Of a stretch of DNA of 64,000 bases, positions 1-8,359 are shown piece by piece. Origin of the DNA: Desulfurispira natronophila (lineage in GTDB: Bacteria; Chrysiogenota; Chrysiogenetes; Chrysiogenales; Chrysiogenaceae); contig NZ_JACHID010000002.1 in assembly GCF_014203025.1 (NCBI RefSeq), positions 1 through 64,000 on the forward strand. Reading direction: 5' to 3'. Positions within the stretch are counted from its first letter, which is position 1; the number at the start of each line of letters is the position of its first letter. Under the pieces are notes generated by a model. That model saw nothing but the letters and a program-made list of their open reading frames with translations. It did no database searches and was not told where the DNA came from. A program made the position numbers and the translations under genes.

Positions 1-38
1 GTTCAGCAGACCAGTACTAAGAATCCATTGTTCTTTGT
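1..38 (+). rRNA. 23S ribosomal RNA, 3' tail (partial)
   Basis: The first bases carry the conserved near-terminal 23S motif ACCAGTACTAA at 10-20, which in bacteria lies roughly 20-30 bases from the 3' end of 23S rRNA. The rest of the gene lies outside the window. The position directly before a 5S gene fits the standard 16S-23S-5S order. The exact 3' end is estimated and may be off by several bases. Confidence 0.7.
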
Positions 39-150
39 GTCAAAAAAAAGCAGTGCATTTTTTGACCATGATGCCTTAAAAAGCTCTTAAAGATTACTCA
101 CTTTCTTGTATGTTTTACTGATAATGGCACCAACAAAAAACCGTCAGGTT

Positions 151-268
<118 letters not shown>

Positions 269-287
269 TTTATTATATTTTTCCAGG

Positions 288-364
288 GGGCCTGTAGCTC
301 AGCTGGTCAGAGCTCCCGGCTCATAACCGGGCGGTCCTGTGTTCGAATCACAGCAGGCCCACCA
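288..364 (+). tRNA. tRNA-Met (anticodon CAT), CCA encoded
   Basis: A complete cloverleaf is visible. The acceptor arm GGGCCTG pairs with CAGGCCC, with discriminator A361 and a genomically encoded CCA at 362-364. The anticodon loop reads CTCATAA, giving CAT. The T-loop GTTCGAATC is canonical. The first pair is a normal G-C, so this is not initiator tRNA of the usual bacterial type. Elongator Met is most likely. A lysidine-modified Ile-CAT tRNA is the alternative and cannot be excluded without identity-element scoring. Confidence 0.9.
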
Positions 365-375
365 TAAAACTATCA

Positions 376-406
376 GGGTTAACAGGCGAACTGTTAGCCC
401 TTTTTT
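376..406 (+). terminator. Rho-independent terminator of the rrn operon
   Basis: A 9-bp stem (GGGTTAACA at 376-384, TGTTAGCCC at 392-400, one G-T pair) with a 7-base loop is followed immediately by six T residues. It lies 11 bases after the tRNA CCA end, closing the rRNA/tRNA transcript. Confidence 0.85.
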
Positions 407-473
407 CGTGTATACGTGTATAAATTAGTTTTTATTTAGTAATTGTATTTATTTAAAAAGTCAGGTGTTTTCT

Positions 474-1826
474 ATGTCCCGCCGCGAGTATCATACCTTC
501 TTTGCATTTATCTTTGTTTTTTTGGGCTTTATTAGCGGCTGTGCGCATAGTGCACCTTATCCCTATGACGACATAGCTGCCATTCCTCAAGAGCTGGAGC
601 CCTTTGTGCAGAACTCGCGCTTTATGAGTGAAAGTGAGCAGCTATTCTGGGAAAACCACTATCGTGAGCAGCGACTGATAGCGTGGGAAGATAACTACCA
701 GTATGATATAAATCGAATTGTGTGGCCTTGGACTACCTATACGCCTGATAGGGGGTTTGGTGCTAATAAAAAGCCACTCAGTCAAAGCTGGTTCAGTCGC
801 CTGGCCCAATCAGCTGATTTAGCTAATTATCCCAGTGATAAGCGCAAAGCTATCACTTTGCGCCTGGTTCATCTTCGTAATTTCCCTACCCACGAACCGT
901 TTTTTCGCAGTTTTGATCGTCCAGGTCAGGGTTTCCCCTTTGATTTATTGCAGAACAGCACTCTTCATCCTATGACTCCCGTGCGCATCTCTCACCAGAG
1001 TGCTGGTGGCGATTGGCTATTTATAGAAAGTGATCACGCCCATGGCTGGGTTAAACCACATGATGTTGCGATTTTGAGCGAGAGCCAGGCGGAAGTTCTG
1101 GCCAAAGCGCCCTTGCTTGCTGTGGTTGCTGAAAGAACTCCTGTAAGGAGTAAGCATGGTAGCTATCTTTTTACAGCAGATATTGGAACGTTGTTGCCTG
1201 TTAAATTTGACGCAAGTGGAAAGAAAACCTTATTGGTAGTTGACCGTGAATCGCAAGGTCGGGCGAGACTTGTGAAGGGCAAAGTCAACACGCATGCGAT
1301 GTCCTTATGGCCCTTGCCTGCTATTGACTCATCTCTTTCCGCCCTGGCTCAGCAGACCATTGGGCAAACGTATGGTTGGGGTGGTCTCTATGGTGGCAGG
1401 GACTGCTCTGCCTTGGTGCGCGACTTGCTGACGCCATTTGGGCGGCACCTACCACGCAACTCTCGACAGCAGTCTTTGGCAGGTCAGCTGGAAAATGTTT
1501 CGAACCTTCAGGCCCACCAGAAGGAGCAGGCACTGATAGAGAGAGGAAGACCCTTTGCTACTCTTGTAAACTTCCCTGGTCATGTAGGCCTTTATCTTGG
1601 AACTTACGATGATCATGCGGTTATTCTCCACAGTGCTTGGGGTCATCGCACACGTAATTGGCGTGGTGTTGAGGGAAGGTCAGTGATGGGTCAGACGGTA
1701 GTTACAACTTTACGTGCTGGCTCAGGGCTGGCGGGGCACGGTTCTGCAGGTCTTGTAGATCGCATGACGAGCTACACCTGGATCGACAGCCAGGTAGAGG
1801 TAGATCCTGAGTTGCGATTGCGATAA
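474..1826 (+). CDS. SH3-domain NlpC/P60 family cell-wall peptidase, lipoprotein
   Basis: A 450-residue exported protein of the NlpC/P60 class that combines an N-terminal region, SH3-like domains and a C-terminal papain-like peptidase. The catalytic Cys is C311 in the GGRDCSAL motif and the active-site His is H370 in FPGHVGLYLG, with a further His in the HSAWGH segment. The N-terminus has a hydrophobic stretch ending in the lipobox-like FISGC, so lipid attachment is likely. Family members of this build cleave gamma-D-Glu-diamino acid bonds in recycled or nascent peptidoglycan. I prefer ATG 474 over an in-frame GTG at 465, because an AGGTG ribosome site at 463-467 is then well spaced. It is a single gene between the rrn terminator and tsaB. 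Confidence 0.85.
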   Translation: MSRREYHTFFAFIFVFLGFISGCAHSAPYPYDDIAAIPQELEPFVQNSRFMSESEQLFWENHYREQRLIAWEDNYQYDINRIVWPWTTYTPDRGFGANKKPLSQSWFSRLAQSADLANYPSDKRKAITLRLVHLRNFPTHEPFFRSFDRPGQGFPFDLLQNSTLHPMTPVRISHQSAGGDWLFIESDHAHGWVKPHDVAILSESQAEVLAKAPLLAVVAERTPVRSKHGSYLFTADIGTLLPVKFDASGKKTLLVVDRESQGRARLVKGKVNTHAMSLWPLPAIDSSLSALAQQTIGQTYGWGGLYGGRDCSALVRDLLTPFGRHLPRNSRQQSLAGQLENVSNLQAHQKEQALIERGRPFATLVNFPGHVGLYLGTYDDHAVILHSAWGHRTRNWRGVEGRSVMGQTVVTTLRAGSGLAGHGSAGLVDRMTSYTWIDSQVEVDPELRLR

Positions 1827-1894
1827 AAGCATTTGGTTAGTGCTCTTTTGCGCCTTTACTTTCAGTCACTTTTATTCAATTGTAAGGAACAACC

Positions 1895-2530
1895 ATGATA
1901 TTGGCTTTGGATACTACTGGAGAAATATTCTCCATCTGTCTCATGCGCTCAGATGGAAGCTACGCTCTAAAAGAGGTGGATACGTCGCGAAAGCACGGAA
2001 CGTTGCTTCCGCTAGTACTGGATCAGTTATTGCTCACTCTGGAGAAAAACGCCACCGACATTTCACAAATAGTCCTGGTTAATGGCCCTGGAAGTTTTAC
2101 TGGATTGCGGGTGGGAGCTTCCTTTATCAAGGGTATTGTGGTGGCAAATGAGCTTCCAGTAGCGGTCTGCTCTCGCCTTCAGGCTGTACTGGCCCCTTTC
2201 CATAACTTTCCGTTGCCTGTCATAGCTCTCTGCGATGCCAAGAGATCTCAGGTCTACTGTCGAGGTTTGGGCGTTACTTCCCTGGCTGACGATTGCGTTT
2301 TGAGCGTTACTGAGCTTGCTGGACAACTACCTTATGAGTTTTTTCTTTGCGGCACCCTGCCAGCAGATTTTGCTCCATTGCTCCAGAAACACCGGGTGTA
2401 TAATCTTCCATGGGGGAGCACAGCACTGAATGCTGCTTTACTGCTTAAGACTAATGCGCTGGATACGAGATTAAAGGGTGAAGTTCCGTTGCATTATATC
2501 CGCAAATCCCAGGCTGAGGAAGCTATATGA
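1895..2530 (+). CDS. tsaB: tRNA threonylcarbamoyladenosine biosynthesis protein TsaB
   Basis: A 211-residue ASKHA-fold protein of the YeaZ/TsaB family. It shows the N-terminal LALDTT phosphate loop, the KHGTLLP segment and the diagnostic GPGSFTGLRVG motif around residues 66-76. TsaB scaffolds TsaD and TsaE in making the t6A37 modification of ANN-decoding tRNAs. TsaD and TsaE are not in this window. A GTAAGGAAC ribosome site precedes the ATG. The stop overlaps the start of rimI by four bases, giving a coupled pair that is common in bacteria. Confidence 0.95.
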   Translation: MILALDTTGEIFSICLMRSDGSYALKEVDTSRKHGTLLPLVLDQLLLTLEKNATDISQIVLVNGPGSFTGLRVGASFIKGIVVANELPVAVCSRLQAVLAPFHNFPLPVIALCDAKRSQVYCRGLGVTSLADDCVLSVTELAGQLPYEFFLCGTLPADFAPLLQKHRVYNLPWGSTALNAALLLKTNALDTRLKGEVPLHYIRKSQAEEAI

Positions 2531-2973
2531 GTGACTCCCTGCAAGTACAGCTTTTGTCACTTAATGATCTTGACGGGATTGAGCGCATCGAACGCGCTCG
2601 CTTTAGTCATCCTTGGAGCCGGGATCAACTTGAGAGTGAGCTACAGCACCCGCGTATTTTAGCTTTGGGCGCCCACCACCATGGCTCTCTTTTGGGCTAC
2701 CTCTTTGCCTACATTCTCCCAGGTGAAGCCCAACTTAATAACGTTGCGGTGGACCCTGAATTTTCCCGTATGGGCGTAGCTACTTTACTAATGAACCAAC
2801 TCGAGTCAGCAGCTCGTGCCGCGGAGTGTCAAAAAATTGTATTGGAAGTAAACGCTTCCAATCAGGGTGCTATTGCTCTCTACTGTCAGTGTGGCTACCA
2901 GCAGTTGGGAAAGCGAAAAAAATATTATCGTGATGGTGGAGATGCCTTGTTGATGGAGAAAATACTGGGTTAG
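2527..2973 (+). CDS. rimI: Ribosomal protein S18-alanine N-acetyltransferase-like GNAT enzyme
   Basis: A 148-residue GNAT acetyltransferase. Visible features are the start-strand SHPWS motif, LNNVAVDPEFSRMGVATLL (motif A with the acetyl-CoA loop R-M-G-V-A) and the C-terminal LEVNASNQGAIALY followed by CGYQQLGKRKKYYRDGGDALLM, which are characteristic of RimI. The RimI family acetylates the N-terminal Ala of S18 and sometimes other proteins. It overlaps tsaB by ATGA, the usual neighbourhood for rimI. Length is normal. Confidence 0.92.
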   Translation: MSDSLQVQLLSLNDLDGIERIERARFSHPWSRDQLESELQHPRILALGAHHHGSLLGYLFAYILPGEAQLNNVAVDPEFSRMGVATLLMNQLESAARAAECQKIVLEVNASNQGAIALYCQCGYQQLGKRKKYYRDGGDALLMEKILG

Positions 2974-3004
2974 ATTGCATCTTAGTTTTACATGAGGGGG
3001 CACT

Positions 3005-3745
3005 GTGCAGGATCGTCACGTTCATTCTTTTTACTGTCTGCATGGTAGCAAGCGTACTACCGAAGAGATACTTCGCGAGCGCATAGCTGCCGGGGCAAAG
3101 CTGGTTACATTCACTGAGCACGCTCCTTTGCCTGCAGGCTTTCATGACCCTTCGCCACTGAGGGACTCTTCCATGTCAATGGATACAATTTGGGAGTATC
3201 GAGAGGAAATTCTTAAACTCAAAGCAGAGTATGCTGGGGAGTGCGAAGTTCGCTGTGGTCTGGAAGTAGATTATATTGAGGGCTATGAGGAACCTATCCG
3301 GGAGTTTCTCGATCAGTATGGACAGTTCTTTGAAGACAGCTTGCTTTCGGTGCACTTCCTTCACGGTACTTGTGTGGATTTTTCACATGAGGAGTTTCAT
3401 CGATTGCTTTATGAGCACTGTGAAGGGAATTTGCAAGAGCTCTACCGAGATTATTATCGCGCTATAGCAACCGCTGCGCGCTGGGATGGGGGACCTTATA
3501 AACCTCTTCGCTTTAGCCACCTTGATTTGGTGAAAAAATTTAAGGATCAGTACCCCATACAAGAGGCATATGCTCATGAGCTGGCTATTGGCATTTTGCC
3601 AGATATTGTTGCAGCTGGCATGGGAATTGAGGTGAATTTTGGTGGGCTGAGAAAGCCGTGCCGTGAAATATACCCTGCCAAACCAATAATCAGTGCAGCA
3701 ATTGAGCTGGGCATAGTGCTTTCTTATGGGAGCGATACCCACTGA
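3005..3745 (+). CDS. PHP-domain histidinol-phosphatase-like protein, C-terminally cut
   Basis: A 246-residue PHP phosphoesterase resembling HisJ/HisK histidinol phosphatases. Metal-binding motifs are present in order: DRHVHS (H5, H7), FTEHAP, GLEVDY, a SVHFLHG segment, FSHLD, and the terminal GSDTH. In this family the last motif is normally followed by 20-40 more residues (H-x-P-x-D-V-G and a helix). Here a TGA follows the His directly and the frame closes again ten codons later. The start is GTG 3005 behind a GAGGGGG ribosome site. It may be active, since all metal ligands seem retained, or a gene that recently lost its tail. Substrate assignment as histidinol phosphate is by family only; no other his genes are nearby. 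Confidence 0.75.
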   Translation: MQDRHVHSFYCLHGSKRTTEEILRERIAAGAKLVTFTEHAPLPAGFHDPSPLRDSSMSMDTIWEYREEILKLKAEYAGECEVRCGLEVDYIEGYEEPIREFLDQYGQFFEDSLLSVHFLHGTCVDFSHEEFHRLLYEHCEGNLQELYRDYYRAIATAARWDGGPYKPLRFSHLDLVKKFKDQYPIQEAYAHELAIGILPDIVAAGMGIEVNFGGLRKPCREIYPAKPIISAAIELGIVLSYGSDTH

Positions 3746-3771
3746 GCAGATATAGGGTTAATATTATCTGC
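3746..3771 (+). terminator. Weak hairpin after the PHP gene
   Basis: GCAGATA (3746-3752) pairs with TATCTGC (3765-3771) immediately after the stop codon. It lacks a T-run, so it is at best a weak terminator or an RNA-stabilising hairpin. Confidence 0.3.
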
Positions 3772-3886
3772 GGATTGAAAGCATATGTGACTTAATGATC
3801 TCCCTTATGTCTATAATTTCATTATTACCGCCGGATTTTGTTGTATTTGATTTGCACCTGTATCGCAAGAGTGAGATAAATACCAG

Positions 3887-3914
3887 TTGACTGTTACGCT
3901 ACGAGATGTACAAT
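3887..3914 (+). promoter_or_regulatory. Sigma-70-type promoter for the diguanylate cyclase
   Basis: A TTGACT -35 (3887-3892) and TACAAT -10 (3909-3914) are separated by 16 bases. Predicted transcription starts near 3921, downstream of an upstream in-frame ATG at 3906 but before ATG 3945. This independently supports 3945 as the real translation start. Confidence 0.6.
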
Positions 3915-3944
3915 TATATTGAGACAATAAGTCAAGGGAGATCC

Positions 3945-5885
3945 ATGTCACATAACACCACTGATGACATAGACCAGAAGCACCCAGGTCTAAGGAAAAT
4001 ATTAAGAATGCTTACCTTTGTGGATCTTCCCATTAAACGTAAGTTTCGACTGTTTGCTCTTGGCACCATGTTCTGGTTCCTAAGTATGGCGGTAGTTGCG
4101 GTAGTGGCATTTTCGATGATTCACTACAAGTATAATCAGGTTTCAGAGCAAGCTATCCCATACAGTAAAACCAGCAGTCAGGTGCTGACGCATTTGCAGG
4201 GCCTCAGTCGCGATACTGCAATAATTCTTGAGATGGAAAGTTTTAGTGATGCTCGCAGTATTGAATCCTCCCGCGAACACATCAAAAGTATTCAGTCAGC
4301 GATTAACGATTTGAATTTTACTCTTTCTGAGTCACGACCCATAAGCGGTGGTGGCAATATCGTTGAAAATCTTTTGCGCTCACTGGCAAGAGCCAATAGC
4401 GACACGCTGCACTTCTTGCAGCAGATCATGGCTTCTGTAAATGCCATCGATCGGTCTTTTGATGACTTTATGCATGTAAAACTGCAGTCGATACAATACG
4501 GTGATGTGGGGGGCTCTGAAGTTATGGGGGCCCATGAGGAACTTAGTAGCCTTATTCGCGATGCCAGTACTCTGACAGTTGATTTTTCCCAGCGTATGGC
4601 AACCGAGCATGCTCAACATAACGAAGCAATCAACACTATTATCCGCCTGTCTATTCACACCATCCTTATTGTCCTTGGTATGGCTTCGCTCTTGCTGTTC
4701 ATGTTCACTCGCTGGATCAGCGTGGCTTTCTACAAGCCCATCAGTGACATAATTAATCAGATTGATTCCCTGAGTACTGGCGATGTAGATTTGGCTCAAA
4801 AACTGGTTATTCGCTCTCAGGATGAGATAGGCACTCTGTCCCGTGAGTTCAATAATCTGATTGAAACGGTATATGGGATGACTATCTACAAGAAGGTTAT
4901 TGAGGATGATGCCAGTCTCGACGAGGTTTATCGTCGCATGGGTGAAATTTTCCGTCAGGATATTGGCATTGAAAACTCTATGATTTATGAAATCAATCCT
5001 CATAAAAAAGAAATGCGTGCTGCCTACCCGCCACTTGTAGGTGATACCAGGCTATTTTGTTACGAGGATATCCTGAGCGACTGCACGCTGTGCCGAGCAT
5101 TCAAAACCGGTAAAAATGTATCGTCCTACGAATTTCGAGGCATTTGTCGACAATTTCTTCCAGACACCGGCATGGAGCATGTTTGTGTGCCAATGATGTT
5201 AGGTGGCAACACGGGTGGCGTGGTTCAGTTTCTTTTCCCCGCCTCCGGTGAGAGAGCCCAGATGGACAGCACGACGGCCTACCGGCTCTTTAAGGCTGAG
5301 ACCTACATTAATCAGTCCCTCTCGGTCATTGAAACCAAGCGACTGATGAACACTCTGCTGGAGTCGGCAATGGTAGATACTCTCACCGGGCTTTACAATC
5401 GTCGATTTTTACAGGAGCATTCCAAGCAGATAATCAGTGGTGTTTTGCGACGTAAAAAACAGATAGGTCTGCTTATTTGTGACCTTGATTACTTTAAGCA
5501 AATCAACGATACCTACGGTCACGATATTGGTGATAAGATGCTTAAAGAGACCGCTGCAGTCTTACGCAGTACGGTTCGAGATTCTGATGTAGTTATACGT
5601 TTTGGCGGTGAAGAGTTTCTCATTCTCTTATTGGATGTTGAGCCAGGTGACGCAGTGCAGGTAGCGGAAAAGATTCGTGCTAATATTGAAAATATGAAAA
5701 TTAATGTCCCAGATGCCATACTGCAAAAAACTATCTCTATTGGAGTCAGTGAGTTTCCTGGCGATACTGACGGGTTCTGGCAATCCATCAAGTATGCCGA
5801 TGTTGCTCTTTACCAGGCCAAAGATGGAGGTCGCAACCAGGTAGTGCGGTTTAGTGAAGAGATGTGGCCCAAGAAGGACTTCTGA
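3945..5885 (+). CDS. Membrane-bound HAMP-GAF-GGDEF diguanylate cyclase
   Basis: A 646-residue inner-membrane signalling protein. Two transmembrane helices (about residues 32-60 and 230-255) flank a mostly helical periplasmic sensor region. A HAMP segment follows, then a GAF-like domain, then a C-terminal GGDEF domain. The active site is GGEEF (about residues 554-558), so it should make c-di-GMP. The inhibitory I-site RDSD lies five residues upstream, implying product feedback. The GAF-like part carries a Cys cluster (FCYED, DCTLCRA, GICRQF, EHVC) that could bind a metal or sense redox state. Start 3945 has a strong AAGGGAGA site; the ATG at 3906 lies inside the promoter. It is monocistronic and has no phosphodiesterase partner nearby. 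Confidence 0.9.
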   Translation: MSHNTTDDIDQKHPGLRKILRMLTFVDLPIKRKFRLFALGTMFWFLSMAVVAVVAFSMIHYKYNQVSEQAIPYSKTSSQVLTHLQGLSRDTAIILEMESFSDARSIESSREHIKSIQSAINDLNFTLSESRPISGGGNIVENLLRSLARANSDTLHFLQQIMASVNAIDRSFDDFMHVKLQSIQYGDVGGSEVMGAHEELSSLIRDASTLTVDFSQRMATEHAQHNEAINTIIRLSIHTILIVLGMASLLLFMFTRWISVAFYKPISDIINQIDSLSTGDVDLAQKLVIRSQDEIGTLSREFNNLIETVYGMTIYKKVIEDDASLDEVYRRMGEIFRQDIGIENSMIYEINPHKKEMRAAYPPLVGDTRLFCYEDILSDCTLCRAFKTGKNVSSYEFRGICRQFLPDTGMEHVCVPMMLGGNTGGVVQFLFPASGERAQMDSTTAYRLFKAETYINQSLSVIETKRLMNTLLESAMVDTLTGLYNRRFLQEHSKQIISGVLRRKKQIGLLICDLDYFKQINDTYGHDIGDKMLKETAAVLRSTVRDSDVVIRFGGEEFLILLLDVEPGDAVQVAEKIRANIENMKINVPDAILQKTISIGVSEFPGDTDGFWQSIKYADVALYQAKDGGRNQVVRFSEEMWPKKDF

Positions 5886-5943
5886 TGAAGCACAGCTCGA
5901 TATGTTGTGCGCAGCATCTTGATAGAGTTACATTGCGATTCGC

Positions 5944-5972
5944 TTGCAAATAGCTGCTGGCAAGGTTATATT
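5944..5972 (+). promoter_or_regulatory. Putative promoter for the small exported protein
   Basis: TTGCAA (5944-5949) and TATATT (5967-5972) are spaced by 17 bases and lie 35 bases before the ATG at 6007. No terminator is evident between the cyclase gene and this site. Confidence 0.45.
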
Positions 5973-6006
5973 CCTGTTCCTAATAATATGATACAGGAGA
6001 GATGCT

Positions 6007-6471
6007 ATGAAAAAAAACCTGATTCTTTTAGCAGTTTTATTATGTTTCCTTGCCTTGGCCCCTCAGTCGGCCTTGGCAAGCAATGCCGTAGGTATAGATG
6101 GCATTCGCCTGATTGATAAAAACCAGGACGACGGCATGACCAATGCCTTCTTTCAGCATGCTTTAAGTCGTACCACTGCCGTAAAAGCCGGCTTTGCCTC
6201 TGGTGATGACTTGACGATTATTGAGGTCTCCTACAAGGGTTACAATCAGCGCTATTACAATGGCACCTTTTATGAGCTGGGGGGGGCCTATGTGGATGAC
6301 AGTGATGATTCAGAGATTGGCTTTACCGCTTCCTTAGGATACGAGACCAGTATTGCCAACAGCCTCGTAGTGGGAGGAGCTGTGCAGATGATGTTAATTG
6401 ATGAGGACATTATGAGACAAGAGGAAAGTCCTATTTTTCTCCCCAGGCTCTACGCCATGTTTACCTTTTAA
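6007..6471 (+). CDS. Small exported protein, probably outer-membrane beta-strand rich
   Basis: I do not recognise a named family. The 154-residue product begins with a clear Sec signal peptide (MKKN, hydrophobic core, cleavage near ALA-SN at about residue 24). The mature part alternates short polar and hydrophobic strands (KAGFASGDD, GFTASLGYE, VVGGAVQMM) and ends in LYAMFTF with a C-terminal Phe. That pattern is typical of outer-membrane beta-barrel or autotransporter-like strands. At about 130 mature residues it would be a very small barrel. It has an AGGAGAG ribosome site, its own promoter and a strong terminator, so it is a single-gene unit next to the cyclase. Confidence 0.6.
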   Translation: MKKNLILLAVLLCFLALAPQSALASNAVGIDGIRLIDKNQDDGMTNAFFQHALSRTTAVKAGFASGDDLTIIEVSYKGYNQRYYNGTFYELGGAYVDDSDDSEIGFTASLGYETSIANSLVVGGAVQMMLIDEDIMRQEESPIFLPRLYAMFTF

Positions 6472-6488
6472 TCTGATTCTCACTGGCA

Positions 6489-6520
6489 ACAAATGCGAGC
6501 AATGAGCTCGCATTTGTTTT
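6489..6520 (+). terminator. Strong Rho-independent terminator
   Basis: A perfect 12-bp stem (ACAAATGCGAGC at 6489-6500 with GCTCGCATTTGT at 6506-6517) and a 5-base loop are followed by TTT. It closes the gene ending at 6471. It abuts the stop codon of the convergent gene on the minus strand. Confidence 0.85.
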
Positions 6521-7272
6521 CAAAACAGTATTGCGTAATCCTGCAGATACTTACGCGCCTCTCGGTGATGAGGTGCATGGTAAGCCACCAGCTGCCAAAA
6601 TTCGGGGCCGTGATTCATGTGCCGGCGATGGGCCAGCTCATGTACAACTACGTAGTCGATAACCTTCTGAGGCATAGTTATCAGCTGCCAGTTAAAATTG
6701 AGGTTGCCTTGACTGGAGCAACTTCCCCACCGACTCGATTGGTTCTTGACCCGTAAATATCGGTAATCGACCTCTAACTCCCTTGCCAACCTATGGCATC
6801 GCTGATGCAGGTGAGACCGTGCCTGGCATCGGTACCAGCGTAGCACTAATTGCGATATCTGGGCGGTGCGGTCCAGGGAGGGCACTACTCGCAGGGTATT
6901 GCCACTGAAGCCTACCGAACCCCGCAGGCAGGCATTGGAGCAGATTTCCAGTGGGTACCATTTCCCCAGAAACGGCAACGCAGAGCCGTTTTCATAGCTA
7001 ATCAGGTGACTGTTGTGCAGTAGCTGTCGGTGTACTTGTTTTAGTTGAGAGTGGTGGCTGCGCAGGAAGTGTGTTATCTGAGTGTCACTGGTGCTTAAGG
7101 GTGCGCTGATGCGTATTTCCTGTCGGGTAACCCGGGCTCGGATCCAGCGGGCATTGGAGCGTCGGGTTACTCTGACTGGCAGCTCTTTAGCCTGATTTAG
7201 TTTATCAGTCAACAAGCCCTGACCTTCGTCCAAGATCAGGGCTTGTGTTGTTTGGTTGCTTAAATTGCCCAT
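6520..7272 (-). CDS. YgjP/DUF45-type zinc metallopeptidase
   Basis: A 250-residue protein of the SprT-like YgjP (DUF45, M48-related) family. The zinc site HELAH is at residues 211-215, followed by HMNHGPEFW with the third ligand His. The upstream VKNQSSRWGSCS segment is the family signature. Cellular substrates of this family are poorly defined. In this window it follows nadA with a 15-base gap, so it is probably the last gene of that transcript. Nothing odd is seen in length or motifs. Confidence 0.85.
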   Translation of the reverse strand: MGNLSNQTTQALILDEGQGLLTDKLNQAKELPVRVTRRSNARWIRARVTRQEIRISAPLSTSDTQITHFLRSHHSQLKQVHRQLLHNSHLISYENGSALPFLGKWYPLEICSNACLRGSVGFSGNTLRVVPSLDRTAQISQLVLRWYRCQARSHLHQRCHRLARELEVDYRYLRVKNQSSRWGSCSSQGNLNFNWQLITMPQKVIDYVVVHELAHRRHMNHGPEFWQLVAYHAPHHREARKYLQDYAILF

Positions 7273-7287
7273 CTGCCTGAGTCATTC

Positions 7288-8208
7288 TTAATCATTGCGG
7301 GGGATGGCAATCATTTTTTCCACGGCACCCACTGCTTTTTGGCGAACCTCCTCAGGCACAGTGACTACGTTCGTCATATGCTCCAAGCACTTGATGATGT
7401 TGTCCAGGGTTGTCATTTTCATATTGGGACAAACCAAACGCTTGCTGGCAATGTAAAAGGATTTTTCTGGATTGTTTTTGCGTAGCTGGTAGAGGATGCC
7501 CGCCTCGGTGGCGATAATAAACTCGGCAGCGCTGCTTTGCTGGGCATAGGGCGACATGCCACTGGTAGAGCAGATATGATCAGCTAGCTTAAGCACTTCA
7601 GGTGGACACTCCGGGTGGGCTATCACTTCGGCCTGGGGGTGCTGCTCCCTGGCGTCTTGAATTTCCTCAGCACTAACCCGGTGGTGCGTGGGGCAAAAAC
7701 CGTCGTACCACTTGATGTCTTTTTCAGGAAAGTGTCGGGCCGCAAATTTGGCCAGGTTCTTGTCGGGAACCATGAGAATTTTGTTGTTCTCTATGGATTC
7801 AACCACCTTCAACAGGTTTCCAGAGGTGCAGCATATATCGGCTACCGCCTTTACCTCCGCCGAACTGTTTACGTAGCAGACGACGGTATAGTCGGGGTAT
7901 TCGTCCTTCAGAGCCAACAGCTTGGCTGGCGTGATCATGTCAGCCATGGGGCAGCCTGCCTGCATAGCAGGTAGCAGAACGGTTTTCTGGGGAGAGAGCA
8001 TGTAGGCACTCTCGGCCATAAAGTGTACTCCGGCAAAAACTATCACTTTGGCATCGGTTTTGGATGCTTCGGTGGCCAGCCCCAGGCTGTCACCGGCAAA
8101 GTCGGCTATCTCCTGCACTTCCTCGCGCTGGTAGTAGTGAGCCATCAGGATGGCATCGCGTTCCTTGAGGATTTCTCGAATGCGCTGCTTCTTGGTTTCA
8201 GTAGACAT
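7288..8208 (-). CDS. nadA: Quinolinate synthase A
   Basis: A 306-residue NadA that condenses iminoaspartate with dihydroxyacetone phosphate to form quinolinate in de novo NAD synthesis. Three conserved Cys regions for the [4Fe-4S] cluster are visible: AGCPMADM, the Cys-rich SGMS region preceded by HIC, and LVCPNMKMTTL. The characteristic AHYYQ, YVNSSAEVKA and HPECPPEV motifs are also present. It has an AGGGAGA ribosome site and its own promoter-like elements (8271-8299). NadB and NadC are not in the window. It lies downstream of panBCD, giving a cofactor-biosynthesis block. Confidence 0.96.
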   Translation of the reverse strand: MSTETKKQRIREILKERDAILMAHYYQREEVQEIADFAGDSLGLATEASKTDAKVIVFAGVHFMAESAYMLSPQKTVLLPAMQAGCPMADMITPAKLLALKDEYPDYTVVCYVNSSAEVKAVADICCTSGNLLKVVESIENNKILMVPDKNLAKFAARHFPEKDIKWYDGFCPTHHRVSAEEIQDAREQHPQAEVIAHPECPPEVLKLADHICSTSGMSPYAQQSSAAEFIIATEAGILYQLRKNNPEKSFYIASKRLVCPNMKMTTLDNIIKCLEHMTNVVTVPEEVRQKAVGAVEKMIAIPRND

Positions 8209-8270
8209 GAAATCTCCCTTTGTTTCAGCTCGTCAGCCATGCAGCTGTCGGCCATTTTGCTGCACGGATG

Positions 8271-8299
8271 TTTATACCCCATAAACGGTTCCATTACAA
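8271..8299 (-). promoter_or_regulatory. Putative promoter for nadA
   Basis: On the minus strand TTGTAA (8299-8294) and TATAAA (8276-8271) are separated by 17 bases, 62 bases upstream of the nadA ATG. This suggests nadA can be expressed apart from panBCD. Confidence 0.5.
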
Positions 8300-8359
8300 T
8301 ATAAGGCCATGGACCATGGTGGGAGAGCTGAGGGTTGTTGGCAGGTGCAGAAGCTGTGG

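Noticed and set aside
3743-3776. Selenocysteine read-through of the PHP gene TGA
   Set aside because: The frame closes ten codons later, no SECIS-like stem is evident, and the position does not match a Cys in the family.
6421-6431. GAGGAAAGTCC, identical to the universal 5' motif of RNase P RNA
   Set aside because: It lies in frame in the small exported protein and no matching downstream P4 element (ACAGAAA-type) or cloverleaf-like structure follows.
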